From Saprospiraceae bacterium (lineage in GTDB: Bacteria; Bacteroidota; Bacteroidia; Bacteroidales; JAIPBB01), in contig JAIPBB010000095.1 in NCBI GenBank assembly GCA_021739805.1, positions 1 to 16,446 of the forward strand: DNA of 16,446 bases, written 5' to 3'. Shown here in pieces: positions 1-7,417 of this stretch; within the stretch, counting starts at the first letter, position 1; each line of letters opens with the position of its first letter. The notes beneath the pieces are model-generated. The model did not search any database and was not told the DNA's origin. It saw only the letters and a program-made list of their open reading frames with translations. A program made the translations under genes and the position numbers.

Positions 1-4
1 ATTT

Positions 5-2158
5 ATGAAAAAATTAACTTTACTTTTTGTGGTGATGTTTATATCATCAATTATGTTTGCTCAATTCAATGCAAACAGCAATGCCGAAAGTTCTCCAAAT
101 GCTTCCACTAATATAAGTAGTGCAAAGGGTGCTTGGCAGGTTCAATTTAACTACACAGGTATTCCTTCTGCCGGTTCTGCAGGTTGCGAAACCGATGGGA
201 ATTTCTACTATCTTGCTCAGTGGAGTGGAAGTTTAATTTGGAAATTAAACATGAGTGGCGTTTTGGTTGATAGTTTTTCCATTGCCGGGGTAACAGGATT
301 AAGAGACCTTGCATACGACGGAACTTATTTTTATGGTGGAAAAAACACTAATGTTATTTATAAGATGAATTTTAGTTCAACTCCTCCATCATTAGTTAGT
401 ACAATAACTTGTCCTTCTGGGTTTACAGTAAGGAATATTTGCTATGAACCTGATAGCAATGCCCTATGGGTAGGTGGTTGGGCAACTGACCTATCTCTTG
501 TAAATATGAGCGGAACTGTTTTAAGAACTATTCCTGCAACTACTCATGGTTTAACAAGTACTTATGGAACTGCTTATGACAATGTCACACCAGGTGGACC
601 ATATATTTGGGCTATTAATGCTGCCAGTACTGTTGGAGTTATTACACAATTACATGCAACTACAGGAATGCCAACAGGTCTTTCTCATACTTGCAGTGAT
701 GTTGGAACTGCAATAGGTGGTGGACTCTTTATTCAACCAGGTATTGTTACTGGAACTGTAACTTTAGGTGGTTTGCTTCAAAATGAAGCTCTTTTTGGAT
801 ATAATCTTGCATCTGTTATACCTGATACATTTGACCTGGGTGTAAATACAATTGATATACCTAATTTATGTCCAATTGGCACTGCTGTTACAATCGATGG
901 TGAAATTGGTAATATCGGTCTTGCTACAATTACTTCATTTGACTTAAACTATAGAGTTGATGGCGGAACAGTCAATACTGATCACTTAACAGGTGTTAGC
1001 ATTGCCCCTTTCGGAACATATAATTATGCTCATACAACTACATGGAATCCTACTGCAGGTGCTCATGTAATTGAGGTTTGGACAAGCAATCCTAATGGTC
1101 ATGCTGATCAATATAAGGCTAATGACTCATTATCAACAAATGCTGTAGGATATGACCCTGCAAGTGCTGTTCAAAGGCTTCCATTATTTGAAGGATTTAC
1201 AAGTTCAACTTGCGGACCTTGTGTTGCCGGAAATACTAATTTAGCATCGGTTTTTGGTGCTAATCCTAACAAATTCACTTGTGTTAAATATCAAATGAGC
1301 TGGCCAGGTGCAGGAGATCCTTATTACACACTTGAAGGATATGCAAGAAGAGTACTTTATAATGTTTCAAGTGTTCCACATCTTATGGTAGATGGTGGAT
1401 GGGATGGCAATACAAGTAGCTACTCATCTGCATTATTAAATACAGCCTATAACGAGCCATCATTTATGGCAATTACTGCTGATTATGCAGTAGGTGGAAA
1501 TGTTGTTGAAGTGAATGTTAGCGTTGACCCAAAAATTGCATTCCCTGCAGGTCTTAAATTGCATATTGCTGTAATTGAAAACGAAACTTTTAATAATACC
1601 GGCTCAAACGGTGAAACTGAATTTCATTACGTAATGAAAAAAATGTTACCTGATGCAAATGGTACAACACTTAGTGCATTAAGTCCGGGAACTCCTTATA
1701 CTGATATGCAACATTATGAATTTAAAGGTTCTTACAGGCTTCCTGCAAATGCTTCAACTCCTATTAACCATGCCACTGAGCATTCAGTTGAGAATTTTAA
1801 CAACTTAAATGTTGTTGTATGGGTTCAGGATCACAATACTAAAATGGTTCTGCAATCAGCATTTGCAACAAAAGTTGCCGGCATTAGTGAAAAACCAAGC
1901 GGAAACGGAATTATTGAATTATTCCCAAATCCAGCTAATGACCAAACTTCTGTAAGATATCTACTTAATGAAAATCAAAATGTAAATGTTCAGGTTTACA
2001 ACATATTAGGCGAGCTTGTTTATACTAAAAACAATGGAACTGAATCATCAGGAATTCACACTACTACTATTAATACAAGTGGAATTTCAGAAGGATTATA
2101 TATTGTAAAATTAACAATTGGTAATAATGTTTATACTCAGAAATTAAATATTAATTAA
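5..2158 (+). CDS. Secreted Omp28/thioredoxin-like protein with T9SS sorting domain
   Basis: The 717-residue product starts with a typical signal peptide (residues 1-20, MKKLTLLFVV... ending MFAQ). Residues about 45-275 are rich in short beta-like units with repeated Gly/Trp/Tyr and may form a propeller. Residues about 276-380 look like a CARDB/Ig-like domain. Residues about 390-620 resemble the Omp28 family: a thioredoxin-type CGPC (Cys403, Cys406) and, further on, VPH (Pro458), where thioredoxin folds keep their cis-proline. Residues about 637-717 form a type A T9SS sorting domain (FPNPAND near 640, NILGELVY, GLYIVKLT). By family knowledge it is exported by Sec, crosses the outer membrane by T9SS and is released or anchored at the surface. 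A disulfide or redox role is inference from the CxxC. The start codon lies at the window edge, so no upstream signals can be judged. The N-terminal domain assignment is the weakest part. Confidence 0.9.
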   Translation: MKKLTLLFVVMFISSIMFAQFNANSNAESSPNASTNISSAKGAWQVQFNYTGIPSAGSAGCETDGNFYYLAQWSGSLIWKLNMSGVLVDSFSIAGVTGLRDLAYDGTYFYGGKNTNVIYKMNFSSTPPSLVSTITCPSGFTVRNICYEPDSNALWVGGWATDLSLVNMSGTVLRTIPATTHGLTSTYGTAYDNVTPGGPYIWAINAASTVGVITQLHATTGMPTGLSHTCSDVGTAIGGGLFIQPGIVTGTVTLGGLLQNEALFGYNLASVIPDTFDLGVNTIDIPNLCPIGTAVTIDGEIGNIGLATITSFDLNYRVDGGTVNTDHLTGVSIAPFGTYNYAHTTTWNPTAGAHVIEVWTSNPNGHADQYKANDSLSTNAVGYDPASAVQRLPLFEGFTSSTCGPCVAGNTNLASVFGANPNKFTCVKYQMSWPGAGDPYYTLEGYARRVLYNVSSVPHLMVDGGWDGNTSSYSSALLNTAYNEPSFMAITADYAVGGNVVEVNVSVDPKIAFPAGLKLHIAVIENETFNNTGSNGETEFHYVMKKMLPDANGTTLSALSPGTPYTDMQHYEFKGSYRLPANASTPINHATEHSVENFNNLNVVVWVQDHNTKMVLQSAFATKVAGISEKPSGNGIIELFPNPANDQTSVRYLLNENQNVNVQVYNILGELVYTKNNGTESSGIHTTTINTSGISEGLYIVKLTIGNNVYTQKLNIN

Positions 2159-2178
2159 TATTTGATTCAAAATATTTT

Positions 2179-2210
2179 AACGGCTGGCTTTTTTAGTCAG
2201 CCGTTTTTTC
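2179..2210 (+). terminator. Intrinsic terminator after the Omp28-like gene
   Basis: An 11-bp stem (2179-2189 with 2195-2205, one G-T pair) with a five-T loop runs into a T tract ending at 2209. It lies 20 bases after the stop codon, so the first gene ends its own transcript. Confidence 0.9.
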
Positions 2211-2281
2211 TTGACGCTAAAACAAAATCTTTGTAACATACTTCTAAGATTATTCGTCCAGATATTAAATAAATTTATAAA

Positions 2282-2316
2282 TTTGTCAAAATTTTTTAAT
2301 AATTGCATAGTTTTTG
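2282..2316 (+). promoter_or_regulatory. Putative Bacteroidota-type promoter
   Basis: TTTG at 2282-2285, then 22 bases, then TAGTTTTTG at 2308-2316, close to the TTTG/TAnnTTTG pattern (one extra T). A start near 2322 would leave a leader of about 30 bases before the ATG at 2351 and would put the upstream ATG at 2303 outside the transcript. A second TAnnTTTG match (TAAATTTG, 2278-2285) overlaps the -33 element but has no partner box. Confidence 0.4.
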
Positions 2317-2350
2317 CAAGAAAATGCGTTATATCAATAAATCTCAAATT

Positions 2351-3085
2351 ATGAAAAAAATCTTACTATTTACTGCTCTTGTTTATATAGCAACATTAAC
2401 AACATTTGCACAAAGTTTAAGTCTTTCCGATGACCATGGAAATCCTATTGCTAATGGAGATACTATTGAACTTTGGGGTGATATCAATACAAATGCTATG
2501 GCAATAGATATTGATGTGAAAAATAATGGTACAAGTGTTTCTTATACAAGAGTAAAAAAGAGAGAGGTTAGTTTAATTTCAGGAAGTGTAAACTATTTTT
2601 GCTGGGCTTCCTGTTATAATGCTAACACAATTCTTGCTCCTGACACTATAATTCTTCAACCAAATGAATCAACTTCTAACTTTTCGGGTGATTATGAACC
2701 TTGGGGTCATGCAGGAACTACAACAGTTGCTTACATATTTTTTAATGCAACTCAGCCAACCGACACAGTTTTCGTGGTTGTTGAATATCACATTACCGGT
2801 GTTGGTTTTCAAGAAAACAATTTCGATTTGATTAAATTTTCAAATGCTTATCCAAACCCCGCAAAAACTTTTACAACATTTGATTATTTTTTCCCAACAT
2901 CAGTTAATAACGTAAGAATTGAAATTCTTGATATTTTAGGTACTGTTGTTCGTGAAGTAAAATTAATTGGTGGCAAAGGAGTTTATAGAATGGAAACTGC
3001 AGATTTAAATGAAGGAATTTATTTCTATTCAGTAATAGTGGATGAACAGCTTTATACAACAAAGAAACTTGTAATTAGAAAATAA
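2351..3085 (+). CDS. Small secreted protein with T9SS sorting domain
   Basis: 244 residues from the ATG at 2351. This start is chosen over 2303 because it begins a clean signal peptide (MKKILLFTALVYIATLTTFAQ region), whereas the longer form adds 16 polar residues and starts before the putative promoter. The mature part (about 21-160) is a beta-rich Ig-like module with no catalytic motif; one Cys pair (FCWASC) could form a disulfide. Residues about 163-244 are a type A T9SS domain (AYPNPAKT, EILDILGTVV, EGIYFYSVIV, KKLVIRK). By family knowledge it is a cell-surface or released protein. The specific role is unknown. It stands alone between two terminators. Confidence 0.88.
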   Translation: MKKILLFTALVYIATLTTFAQSLSLSDDHGNPIANGDTIELWGDINTNAMAIDIDVKNNGTSVSYTRVKKREVSLISGSVNYFCWASCYNANTILAPDTIILQPNESTSNFSGDYEPWGHAGTTTVAYIFFNATQPTDTVFVVVEYHITGVGFQENNFDLIKFSNAYPNPAKTFTTFDYFFPTSVNNVRIEILDILGTVVREVKLIGGKGVYRMETADLNEGIYFYSVIVDEQLYTTKKLVIRK

Positions 3086-3109
3086 TTTTAATTGAAAAAT
3101 ATTATTAAG

Positions 3110-3139
3110 TAGCTCTGCATTTTGTGGGGCTATTTTTTT
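3110..3139 (+). terminator. Intrinsic terminator after the small T9SS protein
   Basis: A short stem (TAGCTC at 3110-3115 with GGGCTA, one G-T pair) followed by seven T. It begins 25 bases after the stop codon and faces the minus-strand terminator at 3146-3179. Confidence 0.7.
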
Positions 3140-3145
3140 GAACAG

Positions 3146-3179
3146 AAAAAGCCGCCCGAATAATTTATCCAGACGGCTT
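3146..3179 (-). terminator. Intrinsic terminator of the minus-strand T9SS operon
   Basis: Read on the minus strand, a 12-bp stem (3168-3179 with 3149-3160, including G-T pairs) closes a 7-base loop and ends in five T. It lies 57 bases past the stop of the 60-residue gene and is the first good terminator after the promoter at 5977-6008. Confidence 0.85.
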
Positions 3180-3235
3180 GCTTAAACCCATTCATAGGTA
3201 ACGCACAATTATAAATCCTAAATTTACTTATACAA

Positions 3236-3418
3236 TTAATTTTGTTTTTCAATAACAAGTATATAATCAATTTTTGCTGTTGCTCCCATAAGTTGGAATG
3301 TTGGTCGAACATTTGGAATTATAGAAACTACTTCTCCATTAAGATTATTTAAAAAGTATTCTAATTTTTCCTGCATATTATCATTCTTGATTTCAATGCG
3401 ATGAACTTTGTATTTCAT
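3236..3418 (-). CDS. 60-residue cytosolic protein, possibly DUF4177-like
   Basis: Last gene of the operon, 12 bases after the lipoprotein's stop codon, the same spacing as the other junctions, and directly before the operon terminator. The product has no signal peptide and a plausible beta-alpha-beta-beta pattern: KYKVHRIEIK, a charged helix (QEKLEYFLNNL), then GEVVSIIPNV and IDYILVIEKQ. The layout resembles short proteins of the DUF4177 type, but the match is by impression only. An overlapping frame at 3130-3312 lacks such a pattern and is rejected. A cytosolic protein at the end of an operon of exported proteins is unusual; no function can be given. Confidence 0.65.
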   Translation of the reverse strand: MKYKVHRIEIKNDNMQEKLEYFLNNLNGEVVSIIPNVRPTFQLMGATAKIDYILVIEKQN

Positions 3419-3430
3419 GTTAATTGAGTT

Positions 3431-3790
3431 TTAATTTACTTGAACTATTATTGTTTGATTCCCTCCGCTATACGTAAAAAGTGTTGTTTTTTCTCCAAAA
3501 GATGATGTAACTTTATAGTAATAATCACCTTTTGCAAGAGAAGTGAAAACTGCTTTACCACTTGAATCCGAAACTTTTGATTCAATAAATGTGTTGCTGA
3601 GAGCTTCGCTTATTGTATAACAAATTCCAATTGTTGCACCACCAACAGGTGAATTTGAATTGTCCTGAACTTTTAATATTAATCCTTGTGTTGTTGTGTT
3701 TGTTGGTTCAGGATTATCATCATCCTTTTTACTGCATGAGAGACAGCTAAGAATGACTAAAACAATCAGCAAAAATTTTTTAATTTTCAT
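3431..3790 (-). CDS. Probable surface lipoprotein with CnaB/carboxypeptidase-regulatory-like domain
   Basis: 119 residues. The N-terminus is a lipoprotein signal peptide with two candidate lipobox cysteines (LSC at Cys16 and LSC at Cys19). Cys19 is favoured because CSKKDDD follows. In Bacteroidota a short acidic/lysine stretch right after the lipidated cysteine is the known lipoprotein export signal to the cell surface. Residues about 36-119 look like a carboxypeptidase-regulatory/CnaB beta-sandwich: LKVQDNSNSPVGGATI, then DSSGKAVFTSLAKGDYYYKV. Such domains usually bind or scaffold and are not enzymes. It sits 12 bases after the preceding gene, third in the operon, so it may act at the surface with the two T9SS proteins. 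Confidence 0.85.
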   Translation of the reverse strand: MKIKKFLLIVLVILSCLSCSKKDDDNPEPTNTTTQGLILKVQDNSNSPVGGATIGICYTISEALSNTFIESKVSDSSGKAVFTSLAKGDYYYKVTSSFGEKTTLFTYSGGNQTIIVQVN

Positions 3791-3802
3791 TCTAATATTT
3801 TT

Positions 3803-4747
3803 TTAGTTTTTAATAATTTCTAATTTCTTAACTATGCTATTTGTTGTTTCTGTTAAAATGTAATAGAAGTAAACACCATTTCTGAATTCATCGGTAGAAA
3901 TCTTAATATCATTCATTCCTCTCTCAATATTTACTTTTCTAACTACTTTTCCGCTTAAATCGAAAAATAATATTTGACCAAATTTTTCATTTTCAGGCAA
4001 TTTAAACTCAATAATAAAATCAGCCTGAGAAGGATTTGGATAAGCATCTGCAATTTCAATTGCATTTGTTTTGCTATTATTTAATCCGGTTGTTGGTCCA
4101 TTCCAAATACATCTAACTGAATAACCATTTGCTTTTTTATACATACTACCTGAACCTATAGTTCCTTGAGAAGGATAATAATAATAAACAGTAGAATAAT
4201 TAGTTCCCATTGATGTTGATGCAGCAGTTGTTCGGTAAACACCATATGAACCAAGACTTCCAAAAATCCAGTTTGAATAGTTATGATAACAATAACCTGC
4301 CGCCGGAGCATTAAAACCCGATGATCCTCCTATTTGCAAATCCTGAGCAACTGTGGCAGGATTAAATTGAGCAAAAAGTGTATCCCATTCTGAAACTGCC
4401 GGCAAATGCCAACCATTTGGGCATATTCCCTGGATTCCCTGGGTGCTGACATATCCCATCATTTCATCCCATTGATATAATCCACCAAGAGAATCACAAT
4501 TTAGGCTATCGTTATTATAACAAAACTTTTCAATAACAGAATTATTAAGTTGTACATTGGCATTTGTTTGAGCCATCACCATAGTTCCAACATTTAGGTT
4601 TGCTCCCATCCAACATTGACTGCCAATCTGAAGAGTAGGATATTTTTTGCCGTCTCTTACATCAACCAATGTATCACCACAAGTGAATTGAGAAAAGCTA
4701 GTTTGTGCAAAACCAATGGCTAATAAAATTATTATTAGTTTTTTCAT
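3803..4747 (-). CDS. Fibrobacter-type major paralogous domain protein with T9SS sorting domain
   Basis: 314 residues. The signal peptide (1-19) ends SFSQ. Residues about 22-215 match the Fibrobacter succinogenes major paralogous domain (TIGR02145/PF09603): DVRDGKKYPTLQIGSQCWMG, then GICPNGWHLPAVSEWDTLF, GFNAPAAGYCY and a closing YSVRCIW, with conserved Cys and Trp. Residues about 232-314 are a T9SS type A domain (AYPNPSQADF, FFDLSGKVV, NGVYFYYILTE). The fold is C-type-lectin/FGE-like by family knowledge and its ligand is unknown. It lies 11 bases after the propeller gene and was probably transcribed with it. Confidence 0.92.
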   Translation of the reverse strand: MKKLIIILLAIGFAQTSFSQFTCGDTLVDVRDGKKYPTLQIGSQCWMGANLNVGTMVMAQTNANVQLNNSVIEKFCYNNDSLNCDSLGGLYQWDEMMGYVSTQGIQGICPNGWHLPAVSEWDTLFAQFNPATVAQDLQIGGSSGFNAPAAGYCYHNYSNWIFGSLGSYGVYRTTAASTSMGTNYSTVYYYYPSQGTIGSGSMYKKANGYSVRCIWNGPTTGLNNSKTNAIEIADAYPNPSQADFIIEFKLPENEKFGQILFFDLSGKVVRKVNIERGMNDIKISTDEFRNGVYFYYILTETTNSIVKKLEIIKN

Positions 4748-4758
4748 TTCTTTAATTT

Positions 4759-5949
4759 TTAGTTTATGATAATTTTTTGTGAATAATTTGTGGTTTCTCC
4801 TTTAAGTCTCATAAAATAAACTCCGGGACTAAGTTCTGAAAGCTCAAATTTTTCATTTGTTCGATTAAATAGAACTTGAATATTTTTTGTTAAAACCACT
4901 TGCCCGTTTGTATTATATATTTGAATATCTACGTTTTTGTCAGTCTGATTCTGCAACTCTAAATTAAATTCACCATTTGAAGGATTCGGGAATACACTAA
5001 TTTTTGAGTCATCAATAACATCATTCAATCCAACTGAACCACCGCCATTTGTTGTTTTTAATATCGCACCAGTTTGAGCTACCATAAATCCATTATCTGC
5101 ATTGAAAAAATAAACCGAATAGTAGTTGTCTGTATTAGTAAGATTGTTTTCATACCATGTATTACCACCATCAGTCGTTCTTAAAAATGTGCCAAACTGA
5201 CCACTTATCCATCCTGTGTATGCATCAAGAAAAAATACATCAAAAAGCATTTTAGTTGTACCTGATGTTTGAGCTGTCCAGGTAGTTCCGCCATCAGTTG
5301 TTTTAAGAATATCCCCACCTCTGCTTATTATCCAGCCAATAGTAGCGCTTGTAAAAAATACATCTAAAGCTGATGAGTTAGTGGGCAAGCTTGAAGTTTG
5401 TGGTGTCCATGTTGTGCCACCGTCAGTTGTATGTAAAATGGTTGCACTATTCCCTACAGCCCATCCTTTATTTGCATCAAAAAAATAAACTGCACGCAGA
5501 AAATTTGTTGTACCTGAGGTTTGTTGAGTCCATGTTGAGCCACCATTAGTTGTGTGCAAAATTTCTCCATTATAACAAACAGCCCATCCGTTGTTATTAT
5601 CAACAAAATAAATATCATAAATGTGACTTGTTACAGTTGAGTTCTGTTGAGTCCAAGTGCTACCACCATCAGATGTATGCATGATTTTTCCGCTTAAAGC
5701 ACAAATCCAACCATTATTTATATCAGAAAAATACATTTTTGTAGAGTATTCTGAAGTTTGATTTGTCCATGTTGTTCCACCATCAGTTGTGTGAAATACA
5801 CCTCCTGAGCCGGCAGTCCATCCATTGCTTGCATCAACAAATGTTATAGTTGTAAGCATTGCATTTGTGGGAGAACTTATTGGTGACCATTGTGCAAAAA
5901 TTATATTTGCTGTCCAAATAAAAATAGATAATAGTAAAAGTTTTTTCAT
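4759..5949 (-). CDS. YCF48/BNR-like seven-bladed propeller with T9SS sorting domain
   Basis: 396 residues, first gene of the operon. A signal peptide (1-19, ending IIFAQ) is followed by seven repeats of about 42 residues, each with (H/K/R)T(T/S)(D/N)GG(T/S/N)TW and a preceding NGW-A-G strand; the seventh ends TNGGG. Seven units fit one closed beta-propeller of the YCF48/BNR type (as in HCF136). The photosynthetic role of that family does not carry over: here it is a generic extracellular propeller. Residues about 318-396 form a T9SS type A domain (VFPNPSNGEF, NTNGQVV, GVYFMRLKG). The start is fixed by the signal peptide and the promoter upstream. Confidence 0.92.
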   Translation of the reverse strand: MKKLLLLSIFIWTANIIFAQWSPISSPTNAMLTTITFVDASNGWTAGSGGVFHTTDGGTTWTNQTSEYSTKMYFSDINNGWICALSGKIMHTSDGGSTWTQQNSTVTSHIYDIYFVDNNNGWAVCYNGEILHTTNGGSTWTQQTSGTTNFLRAVYFFDANKGWAVGNSATILHTTDGGTTWTPQTSSLPTNSSALDVFFTSATIGWIISRGGDILKTTDGGTTWTAQTSGTTKMLFDVFFLDAYTGWISGQFGTFLRTTDGGNTWYENNLTNTDNYYSVYFFNADNGFMVAQTGAILKTTNGGGSVGLNDVIDDSKISVFPNPSNGEFNLELQNQTDKNVDIQIYNTNGQVVLTKNIQVLFNRTNEKFELSELSPGVYFMRLKGETTNYSQKIIIN

Positions 5950-5976
5950 AATAAATAGATTTTTGGTTTATAGATT

Positions 5977-6008
5977 CAAAATTATTTCAATTCACTCTAT
6001 CATTCAAT
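5977..6008 (-). promoter_or_regulatory. Promoter of the four-gene T9SS/lipoprotein operon
   Basis: On the minus strand: ATTG (6008-6005), exactly 20 bases, then TAATTTTG (5984-5977), a perfect TAnnTTTG. A start near 5970 gives a leader of about 20 bases to the ATG at 5949. The elements and spacing equal those of the receiver gene's promoter at 6526-6557. Confidence 0.65.
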
Positions 6009-6077
6009 CAGTTAAATACCTTGATTTTAATTCAGTAATTTTACGGATACGCTGCTAGTAAAACTTAAACTAATAAT

Positions 6078-6503
6078 CTAGGCAATATGCAAAGCGTCAA
6101 CAAAACCACTAATATTTTTAGCTATATATTTTTGCCCTTGGTAAACTAATTTTATTGCTTCATAAATTTCATCCTTTCTGGTTTTCTTTGTTAAATATCC
6201 AAATGCACCGGCTTTAAATGCTTGGTTTATGCAAGCGATACTATTATTTACGGATAAGATTATAACCTTTATCCCGGGAAAATCTGTTTTTAATATTTTG
6301 GTTATTTCAATTCCATTAAGTTTAGGCATTTCAATGTCCAATAATATTATGTCTGGTTTTAATCTTTTTAAGCATTGAAATAATTCATCACTATTCGCAG
6401 CTTCTCCAATTATTTTAATGCCACTTTTGCCCATTAATAATATTTTTATTCCTTCTCTCACTATAACATGGTCATCAACTATCAAAATTTTAATGTTTCC
6501 CAT
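6078..6503 (-). CDS. Stand-alone NarL-type receiver domain, no output domain
   Basis: 141 residues, only a response-regulator receiver. The phosphorylation site is complete: acidic pair Asp10/Asp11, acceptor Asp56 (LLDIEMP), Ser84 and Lys106. All sit at the same positions as in the full regulator at 7418-8077, and the two receivers are clearly paralogous (IKILLM, GIEIT, PGIKVIILS). The protein stops about ten residues after the receiver, where the regulator goes on into linker and LuxR helix-turn-helix. No helix-turn-helix remnant is visible downstream in another frame. It could act through protein contact, as a phosphate sink, or as a competitor for the kinases encoded nearby (inference). 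Its own promoter lies directly upstream, and AAAGGA precedes the ATG. Confidence 0.88.
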   Translation of the reverse strand: MGNIKILIVDDHVIVREGIKILLMGKSGIKIIGEAANSDELFQCLKRLKPDIILLDIEMPKLNGIEITKILKTDFPGIKVIILSVNNSIACINQAFKAGAFGYLTKKTRKDEIYEAIKLVYQGQKYIAKNISGFVDALHIA

Positions 6504-6525
6504 TTTATCCTTTTAATTGTTAAAG

Positions 6526-6557
6526 CAAAATTATATTGTAAAAAAAGCTGATTCAAT
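6526..6557 (-). promoter_or_regulatory. Promoter of the stand-alone receiver gene
   Basis: On the minus strand: ATTG (6557-6554), exactly 20 bases, then TAATTTTG (6533-6526). The ATG at 6503 lies 23 bases on. The match to the promoter at 5977-6008 extends to ATTGAAT in the upstream element. Confidence 0.65.
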
Positions 6558-6607
6558 AAGTTTAAAAACTCAAAATTTATTAAGGAAATTTACTTAAAGG
6601 CAAAAAT

Positions 6608-6640
6608 TTACTACAGAAATAATTTTTTTTATTAACTTTA
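6608..6640 (+). promoter_or_regulatory. Weak candidate promoter of the DUF4197 gene
   Basis: TTTA (6607-6610) and TAACTTTA (6633-6640), 22 bases apart, with the last base of the -7 element differing from TAnnTTTG. The same ATTAACTTTA string occurs upstream of the TraB/GumN gene (11771-11780). The ATG follows 27 bases later. Confidence 0.3.
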
Positions 6641-6666
6641 CCTATCATCTTAAAAATTTAATTATC

Positions 6667-7413
6667 ATGAAAAAGTTAGCAATCATTTTATCAGTCATTT
6701 TTATGTCTGCCTTTTTCTCCTGTGAAAAAGTAACAGATATTGTTGAAGAAGGAGGTCTCTCTGATGAAGAAATTATCCAGGGACTTAAAGAAGCTTTAAG
6801 AGTTGGCACAGACACCGCAGTGAGCATTGTATCTCAATTGGATGGTTATTATGGCGACCCAATTATCAAAATACTTTTACCACCCGAAGCTGACATAATT
6901 GTAAACAATGCAAATAGTCCATTATTAAGTTCTATTGGCGTTTCACAAATGATTGATGATATAATTCTGGGCATTAATCGTTCAGCAGAAGATGCAGCTA
7001 CAGAGGCAGCACCAATTTTTGTAAATGCTATAACATCAATGACAATATCTGATGGTTTAAGTATTCTTAATGGTTCTGATTCTGCAGCAACTCATTATCT
7101 GAGAATTACAACTAATTCTGATTTGCACAGCCTGTTTAAACCTAAAATGCAAGCATCCTTAAACAAACCTTTGGTTGGAGGAGTTTCAGCTCAGAACACA
7201 TGGACTTCTTTGACAAATCAATTCAATTCAGTAGCAAATACAACTGCAGGACAATTAGCAGGTTTAAGTCCGGTTAATACTCAATTGGATGATTATGTTA
7301 CTCAAAGAGGACTGGATGGTCTATATGTAAAGGTTGCTGATGAAGAAAAGGATATTAGAAATAACCCATCAGCACAGGTAACTGATATTCTGAAAAAAGT
7401 TTTTGGCCAGTAG
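6667..7413 (+). CDS. DUF4197 family lipoprotein
   Basis: 248 residues. The signal peptide ends in a lipobox-like FFSC (Cys19), followed by EKVTD. The rest matches DUF4197 in layout: an early LSDEEIIQGLKEALRVGTD segment, then GYYGDPIIKILLP, SAEDAATEAAPIFVNAI, GLSILNG(S)DSAATHYLR and a closing region with LDDYVTQRGLDGLYVKVADEE. It is mostly helical. The family occurs in many Gram-negative bacteria and has no established function. It is the only plus-strand gene inside the signalling block and converges on the regulator gene with just 4 bases between stop codons, so the two transcripts must overlap unless one ends inside the other. Confidence 0.88.
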   Translation: MKKLAIILSVIFMSAFFSCEKVTDIVEEGGLSDEEIIQGLKEALRVGTDTAVSIVSQLDGYYGDPIIKILLPPEADIIVNNANSPLLSSIGVSQMIDDIILGINRSAEDAATEAAPIFVNAITSMTISDGLSILNGSDSAATHYLRITTNSDLHSLFKPKMQASLNKPLVGGVSAQNTWTSLTNQFNSVANTTAGQLAGLSPVNTQLDDYVTQRGLDGLYVKVADEEKDIRNNPSAQVTDILKKVFGQ

Positions 7414-7417
7414 GAAT

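Noticed and set aside
3130..3312. 60-residue minus-strand frame overlapping the small DUF4177-like gene
   Set aside because: It runs through the operon terminator and has no coherent protein pattern; the overlapping frame at 3236-3418 fits the operon spacing.
5985..6077. Possible leftover of a LuxR helix-turn-helix after the receiver gene (minus frame reading KITELKS)
   Set aside because: Only a few residues look similar, a stop follows at once, and the promoter of the next operon lies here.
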